In this document: positions 1 to 5,700 of the stretch, piece after piece
Layout: each line of letters begins with the position of its first letter
Numbering within the stretch: position 1 is the stretch's first letter
NCBI GenBank assembly: GCA_020440745.1
Contig: JAGRNM010000093.1
Span: forward strand, 1 to 5,971
DNA: 5,971 bases
DNA from: Deltaproteobacteria bacterium
GTDB taxonomy: Bacteria; UBA10199; DSSB01
Reading direction: 5' to 3'
The notes under the pieces: model-generated
The model's input: the letters and a program-made list of their open reading frames with translations, nothing else
What the model was told of the DNA's origin: nothing
Database searches by the model: none
Position numbers and translations under genes: made by a program

Positions 1-42
1 TGAAGCGTGTTTTTAAAAAACTAAAGTTTATTTTTTTATCTT

Positions 43-48
43 TATAAT
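43..48 (+). promoter_or_regulatory. Candidate -10 box upstream of gph
   Basis: The hexamer TATAAT is a perfect match to the sigma-70 -10 consensus and lies 71 nt before the gph start. At 15-18 bp spacing there is no recognisable TTGACA-like -35 box, only A/T-rich sequence. In DNA this AT-rich a TATAAT can occur by chance, so this is a plausible but unproven promoter for the gph operon. Confidence 0.35.
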
Positions 49-119
49 AATCGATTGGCTTCTATAAAGGCTTTTTCCTTGCTTCTATTAAAACTCTAGC
101 ACTAGCCTTATGGGTTCTT

Positions 120-779
120 ATGAAAAAACCCATACTTTGTTTTGACTTAGACGGTACTTTGATTGATTCTCGTCGCGATATTGCCTTTTCTTTAAACCTG
201 GCTTTAAAGGAAGAGGGTTTTCGTCCCTTAAAGCAAGAGGTGATTGAAGGCTTAGTGGGGTGGGGGGCTAAGCAATTAGTGCAAGATGCCTTGGGAGCTT
301 CTGGCTCTAAGATTTTAGAAAGAGTTTTTGCTAGTTTTTGGAGGTACTATGAGGAGCATCTCTTAGACGAAACCAGACTTTATAGTGGGGTTGAGGAGGT
401 GCTTCATAAACTTCAAGACTATCCTAAGGGAGTGATTACCAATAAACCCGAGCTTTTTAGTCAAAAGATTTTGGATGGGCTTGGTCTAAGTTCTTTTTTT
501 GATTTTTTAATTGCAGCAGACACCTTACCAGTGCAAAAACCTGATCCTGAGACAATGGCCCCCCTCTGGACGCGCTTTGGTCCTAGACTTACTGGCTTGA
601 TGGTTGGAGACTCGATTGTCGATCTTCAATTTGCCAAGGCAGCGGGACTTAAATCCTGCGTGGTCACTTATGGTTTTGGGAAAAAAGAGGACTTTAAAGA
701 GTTAAAACCCGATTATTGGATTGATTCTTTTCACGAGTTAGAAGCTTTAGATTTTTTTACGGGAGGTCCCCATGTTTAA
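120..779 (+). CDS. gph: HAD-superfamily phosphatase, phosphoglycolate phosphatase type
   Basis: This 219-residue protein is a haloacid dehalogenase-type phosphohydrolase of the Gph/PGP subfamily. The family is cytosolic and typically dephosphorylates 2-phosphoglycolate or a related small phosphometabolite. All four HAD motifs are visible: motif I DLDGT at residues 9-13 (nucleophile Asp9, acid/base Asp11), motif II around Thr107 in GVITNKP, motif III Lys140 in QKPDP, and motif IV GDSIVD with Asp164 and Asp168. Residues about 20-90 form the helical cap typical of the family. The length is normal for Gph. The ATG at 120 starts directly before the beta-strand leading to motif I; no strong Shine-Dalgarno precedes it, and the ATG at 110 is in another frame and soon stops. 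The 3' end overlaps the next gene by 8 nt. The exact substrate is inferred from family resemblance; pyrophosphatase (PpaX-like) or another sugar phosphatase activity is possible. Confidence 0.9.
   Translation: MKKPILCFDLDGTLIDSRRDIAFSLNLALKEEGFRPLKQEVIEGLVGWGAKQLVQDALGASGSKILERVFASFWRYYEEHLLDETRLYSGVEEVLHKLQDYPKGVITNKPELFSQKILDGLGLSSFFDFLIAADTLPVQKPDPETMAPLWTRFGPRLTGLMVGDSIVDLQFAKAAGLKSCVVTYGFGKKEDFKELKPDYWIDSFHELEALDFFTGGPHV
761..767 (+). promoter_or_regulatory. Strong ribosome binding site inside the end of gph
   Basis: GGGAGGT lies 4 nt before the ATG at 772 and within the last codons of gph. It is one of the two best Shine-Dalgarno sequences in the window and fixes the start of the downstream exported-protein gene at 772. 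Confidence 0.75.
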
Positions 780-1464
780 GCGTTCTTGGCTTTTTTGTTT
801 GTTTTTTGTGATCTTATTCTTGGCTTCTCCGCTTTTTGCTAAAAGAGCTCCTTACTGGGTTAAGGACTTTCCTATCCCGGAAGGGCAGTCTCTATTTTTG
901 GTTTCTAAGGGGCTTTATCCTAGTCAGGCCCAGGCTAAGAAAACCCAGGCCTTTATCGCACAGCTCATGGGCAGTGTGCCTCCAGATCAAGTGGATTTAA
1001 GTGATCATTACGAAGGCTTGCCCAAAGGACGCTATGTGATTGGTACTTTGTTTGACTCTCGAGCTAGGGCTAATTGGTGGATTGAGTTTAGTTATCGTAA
1101 TCGTAAATTACCTAAGGGTACGATTGTGCCGGTACGTAAGAAGGGGCCTTCTCAATTAATTTATTATCCAGAGGCCTCCCGCCATGGGCCAGAAGCCCTG
1201 ATCGACGAGTCTCGGGCCATTGCCTTAGTAAAGTCTTTGCCTGATGTGCAAAAATTACAAAAAAACCTCGGCAGCGCCCTACGTTTTGAAGTTATTGATT
1301 ACCCTAGGACTTATGACCTTAGGTATGAAATTAAAATGTCCAAAAAGGTGCCAGGCAGGAGGGATCCGGTCATGTTGGATTTTTTTATGGTGAGCGCTCA
1401 GCCAGGAGTCAAGAATCCTATTACCGAGCGCTTTAGTCGTTCGATGCACCTTTATCGTCGCTAA
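772..1464 (+). CDS. Exported protein of unknown function
   Basis: I do not recognise this 230-residue protein. It begins with a clear Sec signal peptide: basic FKR at residues 2-4, a hydrophobic core at 6-18 and a likely signal peptidase I site after Ala23 (SPLFA, then KRAPYW). No cysteine sits at the cleavage site, so it is probably a soluble periplasmic or secreted protein rather than a lipoprotein. The mature part is basic and rich in aromatic residues, with no transmembrane segment. The stretch around residues 85-110, containing RYVIGTLFDSRARANWW, loosely recalls the start of a small alpha/beta repeat such as SPOR, but the match is too weak to name. The gene starts 8 nt before gph ends and has a strong Shine-Dalgarno inside gph, so the two are very probably cotranscribed. 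No functional link to the phosphatase is evident. Confidence 0.85.
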   Translation: MFKRSWLFCLFFVILFLASPLFAKRAPYWVKDFPIPEGQSLFLVSKGLYPSQAQAKKTQAFIAQLMGSVPPDQVDLSDHYEGLPKGRYVIGTLFDSRARANWWIEFSYRNRKLPKGTIVPVRKKGPSQLIYYPEASRHGPEALIDESRAIALVKSLPDVQKLQKNLGSALRFEVIDYPRTYDLRYEIKMSKKVPGRRDPVMLDFFMVSAQPGVKNPITERFSRSMHLYRR

Positions 1465-1682
1465 GGACTTTCTTTTACTTTTTTAGCTCAACAAAGTATT
1501 TGGCCTTATTTTTGCATTGTCTTTTTAAAAAAGAATTAAAATCCCCTTCTTCTTTTATTTATTCAATAATTTAATCGGCTAACTTTGCCTGATTTTTACC
1601 CTCCATACAAATGATTAGTTGTGTCTATCGGTTATAGAATAACATTGCTCGACACTTAAGCTCTTGATATGACACAGGAATT
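1465..1682. other. AT-rich intergenic region between two operons
   Basis: This 218-nt gap separates the exported-protein gene from the HTH gene. It is T-rich on the + strand. No GC-stem plus T-tract terminator is visible after 1464. It holds a sigma-54-like element (1501-1516), a weak TAGAAT -10-like hexamer (1635-1640) without a convincing -35, and a CTTAAGC heptamer at 1655-1661. It encodes no small ORF that I can support. Confidence 0.6.
1501..1516 (+). promoter_or_regulatory. Candidate sigma-54 (-24/-12) promoter
   Basis: TGGCCTTATTTTTGCA carries the invariant GG and GC dinucleotides with exactly 10 bp between them, preceded by T, and it has the full TTGCA -12 element. It departs from consensus at the CACG positions after TGGC. 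If used, transcription would begin near 1527 and leave a leader of about 155 nt before the HTH gene. No enhancer-binding protein is encoded in the window, and the match is by eye only. Confidence 0.3.
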
Positions 1683-2126
1683 TTGAAACAGAGTCTTGGA
1701 CAATATATCTCAAAACGGATCAAAGAATTGGGTCATCGTTCCCTCATGAGCTTTTATAAGGCTTCCGATTTTAGCTTTAGCTATGAGTACCTTCGCCAAA
1801 TGTCTTTTGATCGTCGTGTACCTACGCCAAGTAAGGTAGAAGAATTAGCCAGAGCCCTCAAAATTAAGCGTCAAGATATCCTAAAATTAGCGGCTAATCA
1901 TAAACTTAGCCTGATGGCAGAGCGTTATCATGGTGAAGAGCCCACAACTTCTCCTAAGCAATTTACCGATAAGTTTAAGCCCTATCAACCCCGTCGGGGA
2001 AGGGTCCAGGCTAAATCGGAGGAAAAGATCTTAGGAATCTTTCGTCTGCTACCTCCTGAGCGTCAGGAGCAGGCCATGGATCTTCTAAAATTTCTTAGAC
2101 AGCAATGGCGCAAGCACAATCCTTAG
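1683..2126 (+). CDS. XRE-type helix-turn-helix protein (TTG start)
   Basis: This is a 147-residue, basic, probably cytosolic DNA-binding protein. Residues about 5-70 fit a Cro/C1-type HTH fold: an initial helix with ISKRIKELG, a segment with SYEYLRQM in the recognition-helix region, then PTPSKVEELARALKI and a closing helix DILKLAAN. Residues about 80-110 are a polar, Pro/Lys/Arg-rich linker. The C-terminus (about 113-143) has the LLPPERQEQAMDLLKFL pattern often found at the end of short XRE regulators. Translation starts at TTG: an in-frame TGA at 1665 excludes longer forms, AGGA lies 3 nt upstream, and the next in-frame starts would cut into the HTH. The 3' end overlaps radC by 22 nt, so the two are probably coexpressed and translationally coupled. 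The target is unknown; autoregulation is possible but not shown. Confidence 0.82.
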   Translation: MKQSLGQYISKRIKELGHRSLMSFYKASDFSFSYEYLRQMSFDRRVPTPSKVEELARALKIKRQDILKLAANHKLSLMAERYHGEEPTTSPKQFTDKFKPYQPRRGRVQAKSEEKILGIFRLLPPERQEQAMDLLKFLRQQWRKHNP

Positions 2127-2797
2127 TCTTTAAAGACTATCCAATCCAAGAAAGGCCCCGGGAGAGGCTTTTTGCCTTGGGTCCTCAGGCCCTATCGGAT
2201 TCAGAGTTAATTGCTATTCTTTTACGTTCTGGTCGTTCTCAGGTTTCTGCTAAGGATTTAGCCTTAGAAATCTTAAAGCAAAGCTCTGGCTTAAAGGGGC
2301 TTTTGTCTTTAGAGCTAAGCCAATTATTAAAACTCTCAGGTATTGGGCCGGCTAAGGCCAGTACGCTTTTGGCCTGTTTGGAGTTGAGTCGTCGTTTATT
2401 AAAAGAAAAATTCCAGAGACGTTCGGTGATCGAGTCTGCTCAGGATTTATTTGATTATTTACACCATGATTTGGCCCATCGTCCTCAAGAACAGCTTTTG
2501 GCGGTTCTTTTGGATGCTAAGTTGCAAGTCGTTAAAATAATGGACTTGGGTCATGGCAGTGGACAAGACCTGCCTTTTAGCCTTGGGGGTATTTTAAGAA
2601 GGATTTTATTGGAGGGAAGCCCTGGCTTTATCTTAGTCCACAATCACCCCAGTGGGGATCCCAGACCTAGTGTCATGGATCGCCGGATGACTAAGTTAGT
2701 TAAGAAAGCCAGCGAAACAGTCGAGCTTAACTTGCATGACCATATTATTATTGCCCAAGGGGGTTATTTTAGTTTTGCTGAGGCTGGACTTTTATAG
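2105..2797 (+). CDS. radC: RadC family protein (JAB/MPN domain)
   Basis: This 230-residue protein has the normal length and architecture of RadC (UPF0758/DUF2466). The N-terminal family block, with RPRERLFALG and ALSDSELIAILLRSG, is at residues 17-43. A helix-hairpin-helix segment with LKLSGIGPAKASTLLA is at about 75-90. The C-terminal MPN/JAB domain carries the metal-binding motif HNHPSGDP with His179, His181 and Asp192, and Glu129 is the likely JAMM glutamate. The ending HDHIIIAQGGYFSFAEAGLL is typical. The true role of RadC is unsettled: it was long linked to DNA repair, but that has been disputed; a metal-dependent hydrolase or nuclease role is suggested by the fold. The ATG at 2105 lies inside the upstream HTH gene, has no clear Shine-Dalgarno, and probably depends on coupling. 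The stretch before the His motif (about 150-170) lacks the usual VhPREif-like pattern. Confidence 0.93.
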   Translation: MAQAQSLVFKDYPIQERPRERLFALGPQALSDSELIAILLRSGRSQVSAKDLALEILKQSSGLKGLLSLELSQLLKLSGIGPAKASTLLACLELSRRLLKEKFQRRSVIESAQDLFDYLHHDLAHRPQEQLLAVLLDAKLQVVKIMDLGHGSGQDLPFSLGGILRRILLEGSPGFILVHNHPSGDPRPSVMDRRMTKLVKKASETVELNLHDHIIIAQGGYFSFAEAGLL

Positions 2798-2865
2798 TTT
2801 TTTTCTTAAGTAAGAAGCTTAAATCCCATTGTCAGCTACAATAAATTAGGCTACCTCAAGCTTCC
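2798..2865. other. Short gap with weak hairpin before the GCL gene
   Basis: A T7 run (2798-2804) leads into a small inverted repeat, TTCTTA-AG-TAAGAA (2803-2816). The loop is too short and the T-run is on the wrong side for a + strand terminator. TTGTCA (2829-2834) resembles a -35 box, but no good -10 lies 16-18 bp downstream. Read-through from radC is likely. Confidence 0.35.
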
Positions 2866-4248
2866 ATGAGCCTATCCCCAAGATTAAGCCAAGAGCTTTG
2901 TTATCAGTATTTAGACCAAAAGGTTTTTATCAACGGTCCAGTGGAGGAGTGTGAGGAAGGAGGCCAAGCTTTAGGTTGGTTGGGTTTAGAGGTCGAAAGT
3001 CTTCCCCTTCGTCTTTCTCAAGATCAAACCTTGGTTTCAGCTCCTTTATATGGAGAGGCTTCTGTGCTTGAGGCTTTGCAGTCTTTTGCTCAACAAGAAG
3101 ACCAATGGTTATCAGGTCCTAGTGTTTTACCTGAGGATCAAAAACAAGCCTTTGTCTATTGTCTTAATTTAGCCCAAGGGGGCAATATTACCTTTGAGCC
3201 TGGAGCTCAGGTAGAGTTTTCTAGTGCTCCTGCTAGGACCTTATCTAGCTTAATTCAAAGAACTGAAGAAGTACAACAAGGCTTGGATAAGGCCTTGGGA
3301 AAAGCTGGTATTCAACTCAAGCAGTGGGGGATCAATCCTTATCAAAGTGTAGAAGAGGTAGGTTTGCATCTTAGGCAGGGGCGTTATCAGGCTATGGATC
3401 GTTTTTTTAAAAAACTAAGTCCTTGGGGACAACGCATGATGCGTTTGACTTGTGGTGTTCAAGTCAATCTAGACTTTGGTTGTACTCAAAAAGAACTGCC
3501 TCGTCGTTATTTAGCCTCTCAGCTTTTAGCTCCCTTTGCCACGGCTATTTTTGCTAATGCTCCTTTTCATGCTGGGTCTTTGGTTAAGGAACAAAGTTTT
3601 AGGGCGAAGATTTGGCAGGGTTTGGATGAGACTCGTTCGGGGATAGATTTTTTTAGCTTAAAAAAAATAGCTAAGGACTTAAAACGTGAGACTTGTATCC
3701 AGACTTATCTGGACTTTGCGCTAAGAGCTAGGGTGGTTTATATTAAGCCTTGCAATTTTTATGTGCCAGATTCTGATTTGTCTTTTAGTCAATGGATGGA
3801 GGAGGGTTTTTTATATCAAGGAGCTAAAGTCTATCCTAGTTTAGAAGACTTTATGCTTCACTTATCTTTATTATTTCCTGAAGTCAGACCCAGAGGTTTT
3901 TTAGAACTACGCAGTATGGACTCGCAAGATAGGCTTTATCAGTATGTACCTTTAATGTTTTGGACGAGTCTTCTTTATGAGCCCCAAGCTTTAGAGAAAG
4001 TTTTAAAACTTTTATTGCCAGAGTTGGATCACTTAGAAGAGTATTTAAATCAGGCTGCCTTTGGTCTACAAGAGACTAAATTAAACAAGCTATCGCAAGC
4101 TTTGATGCAAATTGCTTTATCGGCTTATCCTGATTTGCCCAAGGTCTATCAAGATGATTCGGCTTATCTTATATGGAAAGACTTTGCTAATCAATACACC
4201 TTTGCTGGTAAGGTGCCTGCTCAGGATTTGAGATCTTTACTTTCTTAA
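2866..4248 (+). CDS. gshA: Glutamate-cysteine ligase, class 2 (plant/proteobacterial type)
   Basis: This 460-residue cytosolic enzyme belongs to the GCS2 family (EC 6.3.2.2), which joins L-glutamate and L-cysteine with ATP to give gamma-glutamylcysteine, the first and usually limiting step of glutathione synthesis. Family landmarks appear in order: GGNITFEPGAQVEFSSAP at residues 105-122 (the EPGgQ-E-S-aP core), MMRLTCGVQVNLDFG at 191-205, the ATAIFANAPFHAGS block at 226-239, IWQGLDETRSGI at 249-260, FLELRSMDS at 345-353 (the LEmRg-D motif), and FWTSLLYE at 365-372. The length matches the class. The same fold also includes EgtA and carboxylate-amine ligases, but these motifs fit GCL best. No glutathione synthetase gene lies in the window. 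The ATG at 2866 has no strong Shine-Dalgarno; the gene follows radC by 68 nt and may share its transcript. Confidence 0.88.
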   Translation: MSLSPRLSQELCYQYLDQKVFINGPVEECEEGGQALGWLGLEVESLPLRLSQDQTLVSAPLYGEASVLEALQSFAQQEDQWLSGPSVLPEDQKQAFVYCLNLAQGGNITFEPGAQVEFSSAPARTLSSLIQRTEEVQQGLDKALGKAGIQLKQWGINPYQSVEEVGLHLRQGRYQAMDRFFKKLSPWGQRMMRLTCGVQVNLDFGCTQKELPRRYLASQLLAPFATAIFANAPFHAGSLVKEQSFRAKIWQGLDETRSGIDFFSLKKIAKDLKRETCIQTYLDFALRARVVYIKPCNFYVPDSDLSFSQWMEEGFLYQGAKVYPSLEDFMLHLSLLFPEVRPRGFLELRSMDSQDRLYQYVPLMFWTSLLYEPQALEKVLKLLLPELDHLEEYLNQAAFGLQETKLNKLSQALMQIALSAYPDLPKVYQDDSAYLIWKDFANQYTFAGKVPAQDLRSLLS

Positions 4249-4312
4249 ATCTTTAAATATTAAATCATTTTAAGCTATTAAGAAAACAATCCTAACTTAG
4301 TCTAGAGCTATT

Positions 4313-4339
4313 TACCCTAAGTGTATACTCAGGGTATAC
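4313..4339 (+). promoter_or_regulatory. Imperfect palindrome with paired GTATAC boxes
   Basis: TACCCT (4313-4318) and AGGGTA (4331-4336) are inverted repeats. The pairing extends inward by AGT/ACT after one A-C mismatch, leaving a GTAT loop. Overlapping this, GTATAC occurs at 4323 and again at 4334, 11 bp apart, so the two copies face the same side of the helix. TATACT at 4324-4329 also matches five of six -10 positions. It could be an operator over a promoter, or the stem of a weak terminator for the ligase gene, since a T-rich tract starts 6 nt downstream. Confidence 0.4.
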
Positions 4340-4417
4340 GGCTTTTTCTTTCTTTTGGCCTTAAGCCTCGTCTTTTTTAAAGTCTTATTCGATAAAGCTT
4401 AAGCACTCTTAAAAGAT

Positions 4418-4423
4418 AAGGAG
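4418..4423 (+). promoter_or_regulatory. Ribosome binding site that decides the lipoprotein start
   Basis: AAGGAG is 6 nt before the ATG at 4430 and only 3 nt before the in-frame GTG at 4427. The spacing favours ATG 4430, which also gives the usual MKK lipoprotein N-terminus. Confidence 0.75.
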
Positions 4424-4429
4424 TTAGTG

Positions 4430-5431
4430 ATGAAAAAAAGTTTGTTCTTATTAGCTTTAATTTTTTTAGCCTCCTGTGGCGGTACGGAAGCAGAAGATTC
4501 TTCTTTAAGTTTGAACGAGTTAGAAGACGGAATGGTAGAAGCAAAGTCGCTTTACCTAGAGGATGGTAATTATTACTTAGAGATTGATTTTAAATTTTAT
4601 AGTCGTAGTGATGGCAATATTCTTACCCAAGGGAAGGCTAATTTTCGTAAGCCTTTTAGTCAACCGCTTCACTTATTGACTAGTTCTAATGATCGTTCTT
4701 GTTCTATCACCACTGGTACTCCGGGGATTCAGACGGATTCCTATAGCGCTTCTAATAATATTGAAGGGGGTCTTTTAAATCTAGAGGGTGAAGAAATTAT
4801 CCCGGATGGCTCCCAATATAATTTGGATAATGTTTTTGTAAGCTCTGGACAATGGATTAAATTTTATTTTGATCAAAGTATGATGGATCTTAGTGGGATT
4901 AGTTCTGGGGGATCGATTTCTGATACCAGTCTTGAGCCTGTTTCGGGAGGTGCTTTATTGGTAGAGGGTAGTGAGGAAGTATTGATTATCCCCTCTATTG
5001 ATTTAGACCTATGGCTTGCTGAAAAAAGTGATTTAACTTTAAAGGGAGAGGTTTTAACAAATAGCGTGGACTTAAGAGAGCTTCCTAATATTCGTTGGAC
5101 TCCTATGGAAAACCTTTATGAGTCTTCTGAAAATCACTTAGTTTTTACCCGCCAAAAAGTCATCGTGACTGCCAAGAATGCCTTAGGTCATTCTTTAGGC
5201 CGTTTAACTTGCAGCCTTTATTCCACAGAATCTAGCTTAAACTCCGTCTTAGGAGAGGAAAGTCTCAAGGTGGAAGATATCTTGGCAGAAATTGAAAAAG
5301 AAGGCGAAGAGGTAAGCTCTATTAGTTTTACCATCGAAAAATATTATCTCTTAGGTGAGCTATTGCCAGAAAATGGAGGTCTTTCTGCCAAAGTGATGCA
5401 CTCCCAAAGTTTTAACTTAAGCGCTTATTAA
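4430..5431 (+). CDS. Lipoprotein of unknown function
   Basis: I do not recognise the family. From ATG 4430 the product has 333 residues (334 if GTG 4427 is used). It begins with a lipoprotein signal: MKK, a hydrophobic core, then the lipobox LASC with the acylated Cys16 followed by GG. No Asp follows the cysteine, so outer-membrane sorting is plausible by the enteric +2 rule. The mature region is acidic and rich in Ser, Leu and Glu, starts with a flexible EAEDSS-type linker, and looks largely beta-stranded (for example YYLEIDFKFYSRS at about 48-60). It has only two further cysteines, Cys91 and Cys261, which could form a disulphide. A Glu/Lys-rich helical segment lies at about 280-296. The gene is 11 nt upstream of a second lipoprotein gene and heads a probable three-gene unit ending in a TIGR02147 regulator. 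A surface, adhesion or envelope role is only inferred. Confidence 0.85.
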   Translation: MKKSLFLLALIFLASCGGTEAEDSSLSLNELEDGMVEAKSLYLEDGNYYLEIDFKFYSRSDGNILTQGKANFRKPFSQPLHLLTSSNDRSCSITTGTPGIQTDSYSASNNIEGGLLNLEGEEIIPDGSQYNLDNVFVSSGQWIKFYFDQSMMDLSGISSGGSISDTSLEPVSGGALLVEGSEEVLIIPSIDLDLWLAEKSDLTLKGEVLTNSVDLRELPNIRWTPMENLYESSENHLVFTRQKVIVTAKNALGHSLGRLTCSLYSTESSLNSVLGEESLKVEDILAEIEKEGEEVSSISFTIEKYYLLGELLPENGGLSAKVMHSQSFNLSAY

Positions 5432-5442
5432 TTTAAAGTAAG

Positions 5443-5682
5443 ATGAATACTTATTTAATACTTAAAACTTTTTTATGCTTGGCTCTGTTATTAGTGATCT
5501 CTTGTGGAAGCTTGCCCAAAAAGGTCAAGACCTCTCAAGGAGAGTGTCTTTCCTGTGAGCCCAATTGGTGTTGGGAGGGGGATAAGTACTGCACCGTGGA
5601 TGAAAAAGGCTGCAAAGTTTGCGGTTGTCCCAATGCTAAGGGCTCGGCAAAGGGGGGGGATAATCAAGGTTTTAGACCCTAG
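5443..5682 (+). CDS. Small cysteine-rich lipoprotein, antistasin-like motif
   Basis: This 79-residue product has a lipoprotein signal peptide with hydrophobic core at about 4-19 and lipobox VISC (acylated Cys21, then GS). The short mature part holds seven more cysteines (35, 38, 43, 50, 57, 60, 62) in 28 residues. The segment from Asp53 to Cys62 reads D-x-x-G-C-x-x-C-x-C, the hallmark end of antistasin-type protease-inhibitor repeats; the spacing before it differs from a classical repeat by an extra loop with Cys50. The tail (65-79) is Gly/Lys-rich and low in complexity. A disulphide-bonded domain anchored in the envelope is well supported; protease inhibition is an inference from the motif. 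The start has only a weak purine-rich Shine-Dalgarno. It lies 11 nt after the larger lipoprotein gene and 18 nt before the TIGR02147 gene. The reading frame near the 3' end crosses a run of eight G. Confidence 0.8.
   Translation: MNTYLILKTFLCLALLLVISCGSLPKKVKTSQGECLSCEPNWCWEGDKYCTVDEKGCKVCGCPNAKGSAKGGDNQGFRP
5652..5659 (+). repeat. G8 homopolymer in a coding region
   Basis: Eight consecutive G lie near the 3' end of the small lipoprotein gene, within codons for Lys-Gly-Gly-Asp. This stands out in a low-GC window. Losing one G would change the tail to one ending in VLDPS at 5686 (numbered on the present sequence); gaining one would stop almost at once at TAA. Confidence 0.9.
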
Positions 5683-5700
5683 TTAAACATTGGATCTTTG

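Larger units (their letters stand above)
4249..4429. other. Intergenic region with probable operator or terminator elements
   Basis: This 181-nt gap between the ligase and the lipoprotein gene is AT-rich. It contains the imperfect palindrome at 4313-4336, two GTATAC boxes (4323-4328 and 4334-4339), a pyrimidine-rich tract (4341-4356), two CTTAAGC heptamers (4360-4366 and 4398-4404) and the AAGGAG ribosome binding site. It most likely holds the promoter of the lipoprotein operon, since the downstream genes look like a separate unit. Confidence 0.5.

Noticed and set aside
16..37. AAACT-AA-AGTTT inverted repeat followed by T7, as a terminator of an upstream gene
   Set aside because: The stem has five pairs of which only one is G-C, and the loop is 2 nt, too weak and tight for a rho-independent terminator. 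No upstream gene is visible to judge it by.
2105..2797. RadC and the HTH gene as signs of a mobile element
   Set aside because: RadC-like genes do occur on genomic islands, but this one has the full-length housekeeping form with HhH and MPN domains, and there is no integrase, repeat or tRNA attachment site nearby.
2803..2816. TTCTTA-AG-TAAGAA hairpin after radC as a terminator
   Set aside because: The loop is only 2 nt, the stem is AT-rich and the T-run precedes rather than follows it on the + strand. There is no convergent gene for it to serve on the other strand.
4358..4376. GGC-CTTAA-GCC followed by a T-rich run as a terminator
   Set aside because: The stem has just three pairs, and the T-run is separated from it by several bases.
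4427..4429. GTG start one codon before the lipoprotein ATG
   Set aside because: It would be only 3 nt from AAGGAG, whereas ATG 4430 has 6-nt spacing and gives a standard MKK signal peptide.
5504..5686. 60-residue open frame overlapping the small lipoprotein gene
   Set aside because: It lies in another frame of a gene with a clear lipobox and cysteine motif and has no ribosome site or recognisable domain. Its only interest is that it supplies the alternative tail reached by a -1 slip in the G8 tract.
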